Positions 26,435 through 37,595 of a stretch of 64,000 nt of DNA are shown piece after piece. The notes under the pieces were generated by a model. That model had not been told where the DNA came from, ran no database searches, and saw only the letters and a list, made by a program, of their open reading frames with translations. The stretch comes from Streptococcus sp. S1 (GTDB lineage Bacteria > Bacillota > Bacilli > Lactobacillales > Streptococcaceae): contig NZ_CP139418.1 in the NCBI RefSeq assembly GCF_034137685.1, positions 1,391,001-1,455,000 on the forward strand, given 5' to 3'. A program made the translations under genes and the position numbers. Position 1 is the first letter of the stretch, and each line of letters starts with the position of its first letter.

Positions 26435-27280
26435 TTATTTTCCCCAAAGAAACTGGATCAACAGCCTATCTACTATTGGATTTTCATGAAGTTGGCTGTG
26501 CTGGGCACCTTTGCCATCAATCTTTTCTTCACGGTAGCTTTTTGCGCGCTCTGCTACTAGGTAACGAAGGGCTTTCGAAGAAACATTGAGAACCGATCCA
26601 TCCGTCTCTCCACCGATATCACCATAGATATTCAGCACATCGATTTGATTTTCAGGATAGACTTCCCGAAGAGCTAAAAGATGCTGGTACTGCTCATTCA
26701 TTGCGGAGGGTTTACCAGTTTGCGTATCTAGAGTCAACCCCTGGGGTAGGTTCATCCCTTCGATTCCAGCAACATGGTTTGCAATGGCGACCTGCTTGAT
26801 AATTTTTGGTAAATTCTCATCACTTCCATGTTCCAGAAGATAATATAAGACAGACATATTTCCCATAGAATGAGCGACAAGGTTCATCTCTTTAAAATGA
26901 TAGGTGTCTTGAAGCTTTTTGACCACCTGATAGGCATAATTGCTGATGACTTTTGGATCTGGCGTGCGATTGTTTTGGTATTCCACTTTGATTATTGGAT
27001 TGACTGCGCCTTTTGGAATGGTCCCTGTCAGCCTTACCTGCCCATCATCAGCCACGTTTGCAGTGATGACGGTTTGTGTCACCCCTGCTTTTTTTGTCGC
27101 ATCTGTCATGTGTTTTTCTGCATTGGCACTCGATCCATAACCATGAAAAAATAAGGTAGGACGACTACTTTGTAGGTAATTCGTGTGATCCAGCTGCGTT
27201 TTTTGTTGATACTTCCCAAAAAATGCGATACATAGGAGAATCAACCCCAAAAGCAGTCCGTAGAATGATTTTTTGTTCAA
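26435..27280 (-). CDS. exported DUF915 alpha/beta hydrolase
   Basis: A 281-aa hydrolase with an N-terminal membrane anchor or uncleaved signal (GLLLGLILLCIAFFG). Oxyanion region FFHGYGSSANAE, nucleophile elbow VAHSMGNMS near residue 140, Asp in ETDGSVLN and late His in GAQHSQLHENP. The start codon is TTG at 27280, with GAGGAG six bases upstream; no better ATG exists nearby. Paralogue of the cytosolic-side DUF915 protein at 8184-8951. Probably faces the cell exterior. Confidence 0.87.
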   Translation of the reverse strand: MNKKSFYGLLLGLILLCIAFFGKYQQKTQLDHTNYLQSSRPTLFFHGYGSSANAEKHMTDATKKAGVTQTVITANVADDGQVRLTGTIPKGAVNPIIKVEYQNNRTPDPKVISNYAYQVVKKLQDTYHFKEMNLVAHSMGNMSVLYYLLEHGSDENLPKIIKQVAIANHVAGIEGMNLPQGLTLDTQTGKPSAMNEQYQHLLALREVYPENQIDVLNIYGDIGGETDGSVLNVSSKALRYLVAERAKSYREEKIDGKGAQHSQLHENPIVDRLLIQFLWGK

Positions 27281-27401
27281 TAGGAACTCCTCAAGATAAT
27301 TTAAAACTAACTAGTATTTTATCATAGCTATTCAATGATTTCAAAATATTGAGAATGAAAGACCCAAAATACACAAAAGATCGTACGACTAAGGAGAAAG
27401 A

Positions 27402-27431
27402 TAAGAGGCCGGACTACTTGTCTGACCTCTG
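27402..27431 (-). terminator. Hairpin after lysozyme-like gene
   Basis: AGAGG-C-CGGAC and GTCTG-A-CCTCT pair around a short loop; on the - strand it leads into TTATCTTTCT. Moderate terminator. Confidence 0.5.
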
Positions 27432-27441
27432 AATTGATTGA

Positions 27442-28044
27442 TTAAAACCATGAAAATAACTTCATAATCGTCATATTGGTTTCTACTAAACGGGAATAAT
27501 AAATATTGCCCCCATTAATGTAGAGTTCCATCCCGTTCAAAAGAGAGATAGGGTGGAGGTAAAGATAAGTTTCACCGGTTACATTGCCAAGACTTGGTGC
27601 TACTACATCCCGTGAATAAGCGCGGGCCAACTCTAGGGAATTTGTTCCACCGTGTTTGGCGACGTAATCGATGTAGTCTTTCCCGAAATTATAGGCTTGA
27701 ACCGCAGTCCAGCCATCAACGCCTTTTTTCTTGGCTTCTTTTAACTCATCTGAAAGAGTTTGAATTCCTTGGCGAATGCTGGCCTTATTATCACTAATAG
27801 TATTGGTCTCTCCACTTGCACTCTCACTCGCCTGCATGACATCGTCCTCACGGCCTTTGGTCTCCGTATAGATCATAGCAAGAATGAGATTTTCATTGGC
27901 CGTGGTGTCCTCTTCAGCAAGGACTTCTCTAACCAGGGAGCGGTACTGCATGACTTGTTTGACATCATGGTGGATCTGAATTCCCTTGTAGATTCCAAAT
28001 ATTAGTAAGATGAATAAGAAGATCTTCACTATACGTTTAATCAT
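27442..28044 (-). CDS. membrane-anchored lysozyme-like protein (PvaA/CwlT type)
   Basis: A 200-aa protein with an N-terminal anchor helix (about 7-22) and a lysozyme-like domain similar to the pneumococcal vaccine antigen A/CwlT group. The catalytic Glu is likely in [10 protein letters not shown], followed by the MQASESASG and [18 protein letters not shown] motifs of that group. It probably cleaves or binds peptidoglycan at the cell surface. Its ATG shares a base with the stop of the preceding nucleoid protein gene (TAATG). Confidence 0.84.
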   Translation of the reverse strand: MIKRIVKIFLFILLIFGIYKGIQIHHDVKQVMQYRSLVREVLAEEDTTANENLILAMIYTETKGREDDVMQASESASGETNTISDNKASIRQGIQTLSDELKEAKKKGVDGWTAVQAYNFGKDYIDYVAKHGGTNSLELARAYSRDVVAPSLGNVTGETYLYLHPISLLNGMELYINGGNIYYSRLVETNMTIMKLFSWF

Positions 28045-29018
28045 TATTTACTCTGTATATCCTCAATATTTTTGATCAAAATAGAATAGGTCCCGTTCTC
28101 GTTTAAAATAAATTCAACAGATTCTGCATCTTCATAGACATTATTCGGAACGATCAGTTCAATTCCATTTGACAATGACAATTTCTGATTTTCGAACTTC
28201 TTCAACTGGCGACTTGCATCAATCTCTTCAAAGGTGACAGGCTCTGGTACAGCTTCTTTGACTTGGTCAATAAAACTGAGGCGAGCTGTCAGATTGTCGT
28301 CGAAGAGATCATCCGCTAATTTCTCTGGAGAGAGTTTATTTTCTTCCTCAATATGGTTAAAAATAGCTGATTTAACCTTTGATTGAAATTGAAAATCATC
28401 TGTGTTAAAGCTTTCCGCAATCTTCTGGGCTGTTTTTTCTAGTGCCTTGATCGATTTTTTAGGAGAGATCTTGGGTTGCGCCTGCAACAGATTTTCAGAA
28501 AAATAGTTCAAGAACGTCCCATTGTACTTGATCCGTTTTTCAATCAAGTGGTATTTACGACTTTGAAGATTGATGACCAAGGCCTCATCAGCACCAGTCC
28601 CAAAACCAGGCAGATTATTTTGCGTCAGCTTAATCGGATTGTCAACTTCACCGCCAAGATGCGTCAAGGTTTCTCGTAAAGCGATCCGAAGAAAGGCAAA
28701 ATGGTCCACCCCTTCTTTTGAGAATTTAATGAACACCAAATCGTTGGTCTTTTGATTCTCAGAGACGACAAATTCTTCCTTCCAACGATTCGCTACTGCG
28801 ACTGAAGTTTCTAATAGGTCATCTGAAATCAACTCAAGAAAAGGATTGTCCTCTTCGAAAATACCAGTCCTGGCTTCATCAGAATAAACCCGTTCAATCT
28901 TCTTACGCAAGTATTCCTCGATTTTAGGCGTGATATTGAGAAATTTATCTGCCAGATAGAGATCGGTATCGTCTGGGCTAAATTGATGAATGATGGCTTT
29001 TTTTACGTAAATATCCAT
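28044..29018 (-). CDS. nucleoid-associated protein, NdpA/YejK family
   Basis: A 324-aa protein of the 37-kDa nucleoid-associated family. N-terminal [17 protein letters not shown] and the central [13 protein letters not shown] region fit family members seen next to glyA in streptococci. No catalytic motif. Coupled to the lysozyme-like gene downstream by TAATG and eight bases after glyA, so these three form an operon. Role in DNA binding is by family only. Confidence 0.82.
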   Translation of the reverse strand: MDIYVKKAIIHQFSPDDTDLYLADKFLNITPKIEEYLRKKIERVYSDEARTGIFEEDNPFLELISDDLLETSVAVANRWKEEFVVSENQKTNDLVFIKFSKEGVDHFAFLRIALRETLTHLGGEVDNPIKLTQNNLPGFGTGADEALVINLQSRKYHLIEKRIKYNGTFLNYFSENLLQAQPKISPKKSIKALEKTAQKIAESFNTDDFQFQSKVKSAIFNHIEEENKLSPEKLADDLFDDNLTARLSFIDQVKEAVPEPVTFEEIDASRQLKKFENQKLSLSNGIELIVPNNVYEDAESVEFILNENGTYSILIKNIEDIQSK

Positions 29019-29026
29019 AAGATGGT

Positions 29027-30283
29027 TTAGTCCTCGTAAAGTGGAAAGGCGTCTGTCAAGGCTTTGACTTGGCTACGCACTTCGTCTAATACTTCTTGAT
29101 TATCCGCATTCTTCAGCGCTTTGATCATGAGTTCAGCAACGGTGCGACTTTCTTTTTCACCAAAACCACGAGCGGTGATAGCTGCTGCACCAATCCGAAT
29201 CCCACTGGTCTTAAATGGAGACAAGGTTTCATAAGGAATAGAGTTCTTGTTGAGGGTGATATTGACTTCATCCAACAAGTTTTGCGCCACTTTCCCATTT
29301 TCAACGACTTTGGTGACGTCGACAAGGAAAAGGTGGTTCTCTGTTCCGCCTGAAATGACACGGAAATCAGGATCTTGCAAGAAGACATCAGCCATGGCCT
29401 GACTGTTCTTAATCACGTTAGCTGCATATTCTTTAAAGGCAGGATCCAGCGCTTCTTTGAAAGCGACAGCTTTAGCTGCAATGACATGCTCCAACGGTCC
29501 TCCTTGAATACCAGGGAAAATAGCAGAGTTAATTTTCTTAGCCAATTCCTCGTCATTGGTCAAGATTAGGCCTCCACGAGGGCCACGAAGGGTCTTGTGA
29601 GTGGTCGTAGTCGTGATATGGGCATAAGGAACTGGACTTGGATGAAGACCTGCTGCCACGAGACCAGCAATATGGGCCATGTCAACCATGAGCTTAGCTC
29701 CTACTGCATCCGCAATCTCACGGAATTTTGAGAAATCAATAATATGAGAGTAGGCTGAGGCACCAGCAACGATGAGTTTTGGCTTCACTTCTTGGGCTTG
29801 TTTTAAGATGGCGTCAAAATCCAAGAGCTCTGTTTCAGGATCTACACTATAGGACACAAAGTTATAGGTTTGACCAGAGAAGCTCACAGAAGCTCCGTGC
29901 GTCAAATGTCCACCGGCAGCTAAATCCATCCCCATAACAGTATCACCAGGCTCAATCAAGGCCATATAGGCAGCGCAGTTTGCCTGACTTCCTGAATGTG
30001 GTTGAACGTTCGCAAATTTAGCACCAAAGATTTCTTTGGCCCGTTCGATCGCGAGACTTTCGACCACATCGACAACATCTGTCCCACCATAGTAACGACG
30101 ACCAGGGTAGCCTTCGGCATATTTATTGGTCAGAATAGACCCTTGAGCAGCCATCACTGCCTTAGAGACGACATTTTCAGAAGCAATCAACTCAATATTG
30201 TTTTGTTGACGCTCTTCTTCTTTAGCGATCGCATTCCATAGGTCTACATCATAGGCTTTGTAATCTTCTTTATCAAAAATCAT
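29027..30283 (-). CDS. glyA: serine hydroxymethyltransferase
   Basis: PLP enzyme converting serine and tetrahydrofolate to glycine and methylene-THF. 418 aa, complete, with the YPGRRYYGG motif, [12 protein letters not shown] and the PLP lysine in [14 protein letters not shown]. First gene of a glyA-ndpA-lysozyme unit and 38 bases after tsaC, so the whole prfA-prmC-tsaC-glyA run may be co-transcribed. Confidence 0.97.
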   Translation of the reverse strand: MIFDKEDYKAYDVDLWNAIAKEEERQQNNIELIASENVVSKAVMAAQGSILTNKYAEGYPGRRYYGGTDVVDVVESLAIERAKEIFGAKFANVQPHSGSQANCAAYMALIEPGDTVMGMDLAAGGHLTHGASVSFSGQTYNFVSYSVDPETELLDFDAILKQAQEVKPKLIVAGASAYSHIIDFSKFREIADAVGAKLMVDMAHIAGLVAAGLHPSPVPYAHITTTTTHKTLRGPRGGLILTNDEELAKKINSAIFPGIQGGPLEHVIAAKAVAFKEALDPAFKEYAANVIKNSQAMADVFLQDPDFRVISGGTENHLFLVDVTKVVENGKVAQNLLDEVNITLNKNSIPYETLSPFKTSGIRIGAAAITARGFGEKESRTVAELMIKALKNADNQEVLDEVRSQVKALTDAFPLYED

Positions 30284-30321
30284 GGGTCTACTCCTTTATA
30301 AAAAATTATTTATGTACATTA

Positions 30322-30933
30322 TCACTGAGGAAGTTCATCTTCCTCAAAGGAAAGTTCGGGCACTTGTGCAAGCAAATCAGCTTTGGTAATCGAACCTTGG
30401 CGCAAAATCCTGGCCTTGGAACCAGAGATATCTAGGATAGTTGAATCTTGACCAGTCAGAAATTCATCATCCTCTATACCAGGAACCACTTGATCAAACT
30501 CGCTTATAATAGCCTGATACTTTGTTCCACTTGCATGACCTGAAAGATTGGCCGAGGGACCAACTAAAGGACCGTATTTACGAATTAATTCCAACGTTTT
30601 TGGGTGAGCCGGAATACGAAAACCAACTGTATCCAATCTTGAATGAATCCAGTCTGGTACCTTTTTATTCGCCTGAAGAATAATAGTCAGAGGCCCTGGT
30701 AAAAATGAATCAATCAGTTTTGTTAAATAGCCAGGTTGATTTTTCGAATAAAGTCGAATATCTTCTTCGCCGGCTACATTTAAATTCAGAGCCTTGTCTC
30801 TCGGTCTACGTTTTAATTCGTATATATAATCAACTGCCTCTTGATTCAAAGCTTTGGCAAAAATACCATAGACTGTTTCAGTTGGCAGAATAACCGCACG
30901 TCCTGCTTCTAATTCTTTCTCAATGTGATCCAT
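30322..30933 (-). CDS. tsaC: L-threonylcarbamoyladenylate synthase (YrdC domain)
   Basis: Makes threonylcarbamoyl-AMP for the t6A modification of tRNA. A 203-aa YrdC-only protein without the C-terminal Sua5 domain: AVILPTETVYGI, KRRPRDKAL, PGPLTIIL and GPSANLSG are the family motifs. It overlaps prmC by 14 bases, showing translational coupling in the prfA-prmC-tsaC operon. Confidence 0.92.
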   Translation of the reverse strand: MDHIEKELEAGRAVILPTETVYGIFAKALNQEAVDYIYELKRRPRDKALNLNVAGEEDIRLYSKNQPGYLTKLIDSFLPGPLTIILQANKKVPDWIHSRLDTVGFRIPAHPKTLELIRKYGPLVGPSANLSGHASGTKYQAIISEFDQVVPGIEDDEFLTGQDSTILDISGSKARILRQGSITKADLLAQVPELSFEEDELPQ

Positions 30934-31756
30934 TGTCTACTACTACCATCCTATCTTGTCCAAATTGGTCTTTCAGAACGCGAACGCGTTTGTCAGGAAA
31001 CGCTTCTTGAAAGAGCTCTTTTACTTTGCTTCCTTGCTTATAGCCAATTTCTAGATAGATCTTTCCGTCTGGTGTTAAAACACTTGGTGCTTGCTGGGCA
31101 ATCTTTTCGTAGATGGCATATCCATCACGATCCGCAAAAAGAGCTAAGTGGGGTTCAGAGGCTAAAACATTGGCTCCAACCTCTTCTACATCATCCCGAG
31201 AGATATAGGGAGGGTTGGACACAATCAGGTCATAAGGACCTTCTAGTTCGTCCAGTACATCTGACGACTTGAATTCAAGGACAGCTTCTAATTGCTTGGC
31301 ATTTTCTTGAGCCAGGGCTAAAGCCTCTTCTGAGACATCACTAGCTTGAACCTGCCAGGTAGATCTAGCGAGGGCTAGGCTAATGGCAATGGCCCCACTT
31401 CCTGTTCCGATATCCAGAACTTGTAAGGTATCCCCATCATTTTCTTCCAGAATGAGAGCGACCAATTCTTCCGTTTCAGGTCGTGGAATCAGCACGCGCT
31501 CATCAACTGTAAAAACATGGCCACAAAATTCGGCGCTCCCAATAATATACTGGGCAGGGACGTGATGTTTCAACTGCTCAAAGATGGATTCAAGCAAGGC
31601 CTGATCCTCTACTTCCACTTCTTTTTGCAAGGCAAGGACAAAGTCTGTAAAGGTCCAGTGTTTTAAAGCACGATACGCGAAGGAGAGGCTTTCTGCTTCC
31701 TCTCCAACGGCTATTAATTCTTCTTCATACTGGGCTAATAATGGTCCCAACAACAT
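30920..31756 (-). CDS. prmC: peptide chain release factor glutamine methyltransferase
   Basis: Methylates the glutamine of the GGQ motif in release factors. SAM-binding DIGTGSGAIAI and the catalytic NPPY in SNPPYISRDD are visible; 278 aa. Its ATG shares a base with the stop of its substrate gene prfA (TAATG). Confidence 0.95.
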   Translation of the reverse strand: MLLGPLLAQYEEELIAVGEEAESLSFAYRALKHWTFTDFVLALQKEVEVEDQALLESIFEQLKHHVPAQYIIGSAEFCGHVFTVDERVLIPRPETEELVALILEENDGDTLQVLDIGTGSGAIAISLALARSTWQVQASDVSEEALALAQENAKQLEAVLEFKSSDVLDELEGPYDLIVSNPPYISRDDVEEVGANVLASEPHLALFADRDGYAIYEKIAQQAPSVLTPDGKIYLEIGYKQGSKVKELFQEAFPDKRVRVLKDQFGQDRMVVVDNGSH

Positions 31757-32835
31757 TATTTGTTCAACTCTTCTAATTTTTGTGTTTGATCATACAAGAC
31801 CAAAGCATCGACCACTTCATCTAATTTACCAGATAAGATGGTGTCCAGTTTTTGAAGGGTCAAACCAATCCGGTGATCAGTCACACGGTTTTGAGGGAAG
31901 TTGTAAGTCCGGATCCGCTCTGAACGGTCACCAGTCCCGATAGTAGACTTCCGCTCAGCGTCTTGCTCGTCTTGGGCAATCTGAGCAAAGTGGTCAGCCA
32001 CACGCGCACGGATGATCTTCATGGCTTTTTCGCGGTTCTTCTGTTGCGTCCGTTCTTCCTGCATCTCAACCTTGATATTGGTTGGCAAGTGGACGATACG
32101 AACGGCTGTAGCGACCTTATTGACGTTCTGTCCACCCGCACCAGATGCGTGGTAGATATCAATCCGAAGGTCTTTTGGATCAATGTCGTACTCGACTTCT
32201 TCAATTTCTGGCATAACCAGAACTGTAGCAGTCGAAGTATGGACACGACCTTGGCTTTCTGTCACAGGAACTCGTTGCACCCGGTGGGCACCAGATTCAT
32301 ACTTGAGTTTTGAATAAACCGATTGACCAGAAACCATGGCTACGACTTCTTTAATCCCACCAACGCCATTGTAGGAAGCTTCCATGACTTCAAAACGCCA
32401 GCCTTGGCTTTCTGCGTATTTTTGGTACATCTGCAAGAGGTCACCAGCAAACAATTGGGCTTCGTCTCCTCCAGCTGCTCCACGGATTTCCAAGATAATG
32501 TTCTTGTCATCGTTTGGATCTTTTGGAAGAAGTAAGATCTTCAGTTTTTCTTCGTACTCTTCCTTTTCAGCCTTTGCATCTTTTAGCTCTTGCTTGGCCA
32601 TTTCTTCCAAGTCCGCATCGCCGCCTGCTTCCTTAATCATTTCCTCAGCGTCAACAATGTTTTGAAGGACTTGCTTGTACTCTCGGTATGCTGTCACCGT
32701 ATCACGAGTGGAAGCCTCTTCTTTTGAAAGCTCCATAAAACGTTTGGTATCAGAGACCACATCTGGGTCACTCAATAACTCTCCTAACTCTTCGTATCGG
32801 TCTTCTACAGCCTGTAGTTGATCATAGATATTCAT
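31756..32835 (-). CDS. prfA: peptide chain release factor 1
   Basis: Recognises UAA and UAG stop codons. 359 aa with the codon-recognition PVT in [12 protein letters not shown], the catalytic GGQ in GAGGQNVNK and the C-terminal coil. First gene of the operon with prmC and tsaC; GNAT gene ends nine bases upstream. Confidence 0.97.
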   Translation of the reverse strand: MNIYDQLQAVEDRYEELGELLSDPDVVSDTKRFMELSKEEASTRDTVTAYREYKQVLQNIVDAEEMIKEAGGDADLEEMAKQELKDAKAEKEEYEEKLKILLLPKDPNDDKNIILEIRGAAGGDEAQLFAGDLLQMYQKYAESQGWRFEVMEASYNGVGGIKEVVAMVSGQSVYSKLKYESGAHRVQRVPVTESQGRVHTSTATVLVMPEIEEVEYDIDPKDLRIDIYHASGAGGQNVNKVATAVRIVHLPTNIKVEMQEERTQQKNREKAMKIIRARVADHFAQIAQDEQDAERKSTIGTGDRSERIRTYNFPQNRVTDHRIGLTLQKLDTILSGKLDEVVDALVLYDQTQKLEELNK

Positions 32836-32844
32836 GTTCGCTCC

Positions 32845-33324
32845 TTAATTCTTGGTTGTTAGATCATAGATTGCTACAATTTCGTCTTCTATGACTTCGC
32901 CAGTTTCTTTAAATCCATAATGGAGATAGCAAGATCTCGCTTGATTATTTTCCGGTTCATAAGATAACCAAAGACTTGTCGCTTTTCCAGCTGGCTCTGT
33001 TTGAACAAAGTCAATGACTGCATCCATAGTCGGTTTAAAATAGCCTAAACCTTGAAATCGTTTATCGATCATAAAACGAAATAACAAGTAGTTCCCCTTG
33101 CTGATCTCAATTTTCTGGTCATAGGCAATTATAACAAAACCAACTAATACTTCCTTATCATAAACTGCTAAGGGAGCTATAAAATCACCATTTTTATCAT
33201 ATACATAGGCTTCAGCTAAACTAATGGAATTGGATGCAATAAAATTCCTTTGATTTGGATGAACTTCTAGATTTAAAACGTCAAAATAATTCTCTATTGT
33301 AATATCTTTTAAACAAATAGACAT
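32845..33324 (-). CDS. GNAT acetyltransferase, spermidine-acetyltransferase-like
   Basis: A 159-aa acetyltransferase. The acetyl-CoA site is in FMIDKRFQGLGYFKPTM and the C-terminal SYEPENNQARSCYLHYGF is typical of the BltD/SpeG-like group acting on polyamines or small amines. ATG at 33324 with AGAGGATAATA. It lies between tdk and prfA, likely in the same transcript. Substrate not certain. Confidence 0.83.
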   Translation of the reverse strand: MSICLKDITIENYFDVLNLEVHPNQRNFIASNSISLAEAYVYDKNGDFIAPLAVYDKEVLVGFVIIAYDQKIEISKGNYLLFRFMIDKRFQGLGYFKPTMDAVIDFVQTEPAGKATSLWLSYEPENNQARSCYLHYGFKETGEVIEDEIVAIYDLTTKN

Positions 33325-33345
33325 TATTATCCTCTCTAAAACGTT

Positions 33346-33930
33346 CTAGACGCTTTCGGTTGGTATGTCTGGATTAAAATAATGCTTGCGGCAAACCGAG
33401 ATATAGGTCTCGTGTCCACCGATCTGGATCTGCTCTCCATCATAGACAGGTTTACCCGCTTGGGTACGCAAGACCATGGTCGCCTTGCGGGAACAGTATT
33501 GGCAGATGGTTTTGATCTCCTCGATCTTGTCGGCTAACAAGAGGAGGTGTTTGGAACCTTCAAAGAGTTCATTTCGGAAATCATTTTTGAGGCCAAAAGC
33601 CATGACCGGCACATCCAGTTCATCCACGACTCTTGCCAAGTCATAGACATGGTGTCGTTTCAAAAATTGAGCTTCATCAATTAAGACACAGTAAGGTTTG
33701 ATTGCTTGGTTTTTAATAAAACCAAAGATATCCGTATCGTCTTCAATTGCAACAGCTTCTCGTTTCATACCGATCCGGCTAGAAACTACTCCAACTCCAT
33801 CTCGTGTATCGATTGCCGAGGTCATGATGACGACGCTCTTGCCTTGCTCTTCATAATTATGGGCCACCTTCAAGATCTCAATGGTTTTCCCCGAGTTCAT
33901 GGTCCCATATTTATAATATAATTGTGCCAT
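33346..33930 (-). CDS. tdk: thymidine kinase
   Basis: Phosphorylates thymidine to dTMP. Type II kinase of 194 aa with P-loop [14 protein letters not shown] Walker B, and zinc cysteines in CQYCSRKA and SVCRKHY. Divergent from the tautomerase gene; likely first gene of the tdk-GNAT-prfA-prmC-tsaC-glyA run. Confidence 0.95.
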   Translation of the reverse strand: MAQLYYKYGTMNSGKTIEILKVAHNYEEQGKSVVIMTSAIDTRDGVGVVSSRIGMKREAVAIEDDTDIFGFIKNQAIKPYCVLIDEAQFLKRHHVYDLARVVDELDVPVMAFGLKNDFRNELFEGSKHLLLLADKIEEIKTICQYCSRKATMVLRTQAGKPVYDGEQIQIGGHETYISVCRKHYFNPDIPTESV

Positions 33931-34044
33931 TTTCCTTTTGTTCTCTCTAAAATGTGTTTCATTATCATTTTACCATAATTTTGCTAAGCTTTGTATCCCA
34001 AAATGTGATAAAATAGTCCTATAAAAAATTTAGGAGGTGGCCAT

Positions 34045-34227
34045 ATGCCATTTGTACGAATTGACCTTTTTGAAGGACGCACCTTGGAACAAAAGAAAGC
34101 CCTCGCTAAAGAAGTAACGGAAGCTGTTGTCCGCAATACTGGCGCTCCTCAGTCAGCTGTTCACGTTATCATTAATGATATGCCTGAAGGCACTTACTTC
34201 CCTCAAGGTGAAATGCGCACCAAATAA
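34045..34227 (+). CDS. 4-oxalocrotonate tautomerase family enzyme
   Basis: A 60-aa tautomerase with the catalytic Pro directly after the initiator Met (MPFVRIDLFEGRT). Ribosome site AGGAGGT at 34032-34038. Small hexameric tautomerases of this type act on enol/keto acids; the streptococcal function is unknown. Single + strand gene between tdk and ilvD. Confidence 0.9.
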   Translation: MPFVRIDLFEGRTLEQKKALAKEVTEAVVRNTGAPQSAVHVIINDMPEGTYFPQGEMRTK

Positions 34228-34239
34228 TATTTCCGCTAA

Positions 34240-34287
34240 AAAAAGCCTTTCTTGCTTGTGATATCACATAGCAGGAAAGGTTTTTGT
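34240..34287. terminator. Terminator between tautomerase and ilvD
   Basis: AAAGCCTTTCTTGCT pairs with AGCAGGAAAGGTTTTT; T-runs on both strands suit the converging genes. Confidence 0.88.
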
Positions 34288-34288
34288 T

Positions 34289-36007
34289 TTATTTTTCTTG
34301 AGCTTGACGTTCTGCTTTCCGTTCTTCGAATTCTTCGTCACTCATCAAAGTTCCGCCAAGATTAGCTGATTTGGCAAAGGCTGTATAGCGACGCAACCAA
34401 CCGCTGGAAATTTTTGATTTGAATGGTTTCAAATGTTTGCGACGTTCTGCAAGGGTTGCATCATCGACAAGCAAATCAATAGTACGATTTGGTAGGTCAA
34501 TCACGATTTCGTCCCCGTCTTCAATCAAGGCGATATTTCCACCTTCTGCTGCCTCTGGAGAAACGTGACCAATAGCAATCCCACGAGTAGCTCCTGAGAA
34601 ACGACCATCCGTAATCAGTGCCACATCCTTACCAAGACCGCGTCCGACAATCTTAGAGGTTGGCGCTAGCATCTCTGGCATACCAGGACCACCCTGAGGA
34701 CCCTCGTAACGAATAACAACGACATGGCCCTTCTTGACTGTTCCATTGTCAATCAACTCAAGGGCTTGATCTTGTGAATCGCAACAAATAGCTTTACCAC
34801 GGAAAGTAGTCACAGATGGATCGACCCCACCGACCTTGATAACAGCTCCATCCTGAGCGATATTTCCGTAGAGGATCGACAAACCACCTACAGGTGAAAT
34901 AGGATGTTCGATTGGATGGATAATTTCTTCATTTTTGATTTCAGCACCAGCTACGTTTTCTTTCAAGGTTTTACCAGTAACTGTGATACGATCACCCTTA
35001 ATGGCACCTTTTTTGATCAACTGATTGATAATGGCTGGTACACCACCAGCTTCATGCACATCATGCATCGTATAAACACTTGAAGGTGCAATCTTAGAGA
35101 GATAAGGTGTCTTCTTGGCAATTTCGTTGATATCTTTGAGATCATAGTCAATCCCTGCTTCACGCGCAATTGCGAGCGTATGAAGCACAGTATTGGTTGA
35201 ACCACCCATGGCCATATCGAGCGCAAAGGCATCGTCGATGGCTTCTTTGGTCACAATATCCCGTGGACGGATATCCTTTTTAATATTCTCTACCAATTGT
35301 TTAGCCGCTTGGCGAACCAATTCACGACGTTCATCTGAAACCGCTAGGATGGTACCATTTCCAGGAAGAGCAAGGCCTAATACTTCCATCAAACAGTTCA
35401 TGGAATTGGCAGTAAACATACCAGAGCAAGAGCCACAGGTTGGGCAGGCATTTTTTTCCAAGAAATCGAGCTCATCCATGCTCATATCACCAGCTTGATA
35501 AGTACCTACAGCTTCAAACAAACTTGAGAGCGTCGCTTGATGCCCCGTCATGTCAACGCCACCCTTCATGGGTCCACCAGAACAAAATACGGCAGGCACA
35601 TTGGTCCGCATGGCAGCTAAAATCATTCCTGGTGTAATCTTATCACAGTTGGGAATATAGAAAACACCATCAAACCAGTGGGCATTGATGACTGTTTCAG
35701 CAGCATCTGCGATCAACTCGCGAGATGGCAAACTATAACGCATCCCGATATGGCCCATAGCAATCCCGTCATCGACACCGATGGTATTAAATTCAAAAGG
35801 AATCCCACCAGCCTCGCGGATAGCCTCCTTAGCAACATCCGCTAATTCACGCAGGTGAACATGTCCTGGAACGATATCAATATAGGAGTTACAAATGGCA
35901 ATAAAGGGCTTTTGCATATCCTTTGCTGATTTTACTTGCCCTGTTGCATAGAGGAGACCACGCGCTGGTGCTCGGTCAATCCCCATTTTGATCATATCAC
36001 TTCTCAT
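34289..36007 (-). CDS. ilvD: dihydroxy-acid dehydratase
   Basis: Iron-sulfur enzyme of valine, isoleucine and pantothenate synthesis. 572 aa, complete. Cluster cysteines are in NCDKITPG and [19 protein letters not shown]; the substrate motif GGSTNTVLH and [10 protein letters not shown] are present. Monocistronic. The stop lies two bases from the terminator end. Confidence 0.96.
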   Translation of the reverse strand: MRSDMIKMGIDRAPARGLLYATGQVKSAKDMQKPFIAICNSYIDIVPGHVHLRELADVAKEAIREAGGIPFEFNTIGVDDGIAMGHIGMRYSLPSRELIADAAETVINAHWFDGVFYIPNCDKITPGMILAAMRTNVPAVFCSGGPMKGGVDMTGHQATLSSLFEAVGTYQAGDMSMDELDFLEKNACPTCGSCSGMFTANSMNCLMEVLGLALPGNGTILAVSDERRELVRQAAKQLVENIKKDIRPRDIVTKEAIDDAFALDMAMGGSTNTVLHTLAIAREAGIDYDLKDINEIAKKTPYLSKIAPSSVYTMHDVHEAGGVPAIINQLIKKGAIKGDRITVTGKTLKENVAGAEIKNEEIIHPIEHPISPVGGLSILYGNIAQDGAVIKVGGVDPSVTTFRGKAICCDSQDQALELIDNGTVKKGHVVVIRYEGPQGGPGMPEMLAPTSKIVGRGLGKDVALITDGRFSGATRGIAIGHVSPEAAEGGNIALIEDGDEIVIDLPNRTIDLLVDDATLAERRKHLKPFKSKISSGWLRRYTAFAKSANLGGTLMSDEEFEERKAERQAQEK

Positions 36008-36105
36008 CTTGTTCTCCTTCTAGTTCTTCATTTCTACCTCCTAATCTTACCACTTTGACATCAATTGTCAAGAACTTTCAGAAAATTTATAATATTCACG
36101 GTACA

Positions 36106-36129
36106 CAAAAAGTCTGGTTTCCCAGACTT
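36106..36129 (-). terminator. Terminator of MATE gene
   Basis: AGTCTGG/CCAGACT stem followed on the - strand by TTTTGTG; four bases after the MATE stop codon at 36134. Confidence 0.8.
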
Positions 36130-36133
36130 CATT

Positions 36134-37477
36134 TTAGTTTGTTTGCTTTTTTTCGATCTGCCAGAGCCGAAGTTGGTAACAAATTCCACTCACGACAAGG
36201 CTAGAAATAAGGCCGATCCAATAAGCATAGGGACCGAGGTTGGTCACATGGTCAAGGAAAATCCCTAGTGGGATAGAGATACACCAATAACTAAAGACTC
36301 CTAATAAGAAAGGAACCGTTGTATCCTTATAACCCCGCAAAATCCCTTGAAGGGGGGCTGCAAAAGTATCAGCCACTTGGAAAAAGAGGCTATAGGTCAT
36401 GAAAATCGCTGTTTGTTGCACAAAGATTGGATCCTTGCCATATAGTCCTGCCAGTTGGAAGCGGAATGTATAGAGAAAGACCAGGGTGACAATGGCAAAG
36501 CCAAAGGCTGTCAGCCGGCCCAAACGGCAGTATTGTTTGACGACTTCTGGTCTTCCTGCTCCCAGTTCGTAAGATACGATAATCGCCATGGTACTGGAGA
36601 TACTAACCGGGAAAGCATACATCAGGGTAGAAAAATTCATGGCTGATTGGTGACTCGCGATGGTGAGTGATGGGAATTTTGCCATTAATAGACCAACGAG
36701 CGAGAAGATGATGACTTCTGCAAAAACAATTCCACCGATTGGAAGCCCAAGTCGCAATACCTCTTTCATCCCTTTAAAATCATAAGGCTGCGGCTTCCAC
36801 AATTGGAAAGGTGCTACCTTAGGGTGTTTGCACAAGATCAAAACCGCAATCACCAGCAGGACCCAGTAGGCCAGAGAGGTTCCAAGACCTGCTCCTGCTC
36901 CTCCCATCTCAGGAAAACCAAATGCTCCATAGATCAGGATATAGTTAAAACAAGCATTGAGAGGCAAAAGCAAGAGCATCAAGTACATCGATAGACGCGT
37001 CATTCCCAAGGTATCGAGGAAGGTCCGCACGATACTAAAGAGCAACAAGGGTAAGATTCCCAGAGAAAGGAAATATAAATAGCGAATAGCTATTTGGGCA
37101 ACAACATTTTCTAAACCGATCTGCTTGAGAATCATGGGTGCAATGCCCCAAACAAAGCCTATTAAGAGAATGGCCATACCAAATGACATATAGAGGAATT
37201 GGTAAAAATCGCCAGCAATCCGTTCTTTATTTCCCTTTCCTAAATGATGCCCAACAATCGGCGTCAGCGCAGAGACAATCCCGGTCAGGAAAGTAAAAAA
37301 TGGATTCCACAGACTGGTAGCTGTCGAAACACCAGCCAAATCAAGGGTCCGGTACTGACCAGTCATGGCTGTATCAACAAAGCTGGCTGAATAATTGGCC
37401 AATTGGTAGATTAAAATCGGCAAAAATAGACTCAAAAACAAGCGCAAGCGCTCTTTAAAGTGATAGGTTACATACAT
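36134..37477 (-). CDS. MATE family multidrug/Na+ antiporter (NorM-like)
   Basis: A 447-aa exporter with about 12 membrane helices. NorM-type signatures: PILIYQLANYSASFVDTAM, GIVSALTPIVGHHLGKGN and LQGILRGYKDT in the second half. Exports cationic compounds in exchange for protons or sodium; the substrate cannot be told. A second, more distant MATE protein is at 57722-59083. Confidence 0.9.
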   Translation of the reverse strand: MYVTYHFKERLRLFLSLFLPILIYQLANYSASFVDTAMTGQYRTLDLAGVSTATSLWNPFFTFLTGIVSALTPIVGHHLGKGNKERIAGDFYQFLYMSFGMAILLIGFVWGIAPMILKQIGLENVVAQIAIRYLYFLSLGILPLLLFSIVRTFLDTLGMTRLSMYLMLLLLPLNACFNYILIYGAFGFPEMGGAGAGLGTSLAYWVLLVIAVLILCKHPKVAPFQLWKPQPYDFKGMKEVLRLGLPIGGIVFAEVIIFSLVGLLMAKFPSLTIASHQSAMNFSTLMYAFPVSISSTMAIIVSYELGAGRPEVVKQYCRLGRLTAFGFAIVTLVFLYTFRFQLAGLYGKDPIFVQQTAIFMTYSLFFQVADTFAAPLQGILRGYKDTTVPFLLGVFSYWCISIPLGIFLDHVTNLGPYAYWIGLISSLVVSGICYQLRLWQIEKKQTN

Positions 37478-37555
37478 GATTCTAACTCTCTTCTCATCAA
37501 ATAAGAAATAAGATTTTCTCCTCTTCCACTCTACTATATGTTTCCTTAAAAGTCA

Positions 37556-37586
37556 AAAAAAGCCGAAGATCCAAGGACCTCCGGTT
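37556..37586 (-). terminator. xpt-pbuX operon terminator
   Basis: CCGGAGGTCC and GGATCTTCGG pair with small mismatches; the - strand continues into seven T. Confidence 0.85.
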
Positions 37587-37595
37587 CATCTGTAA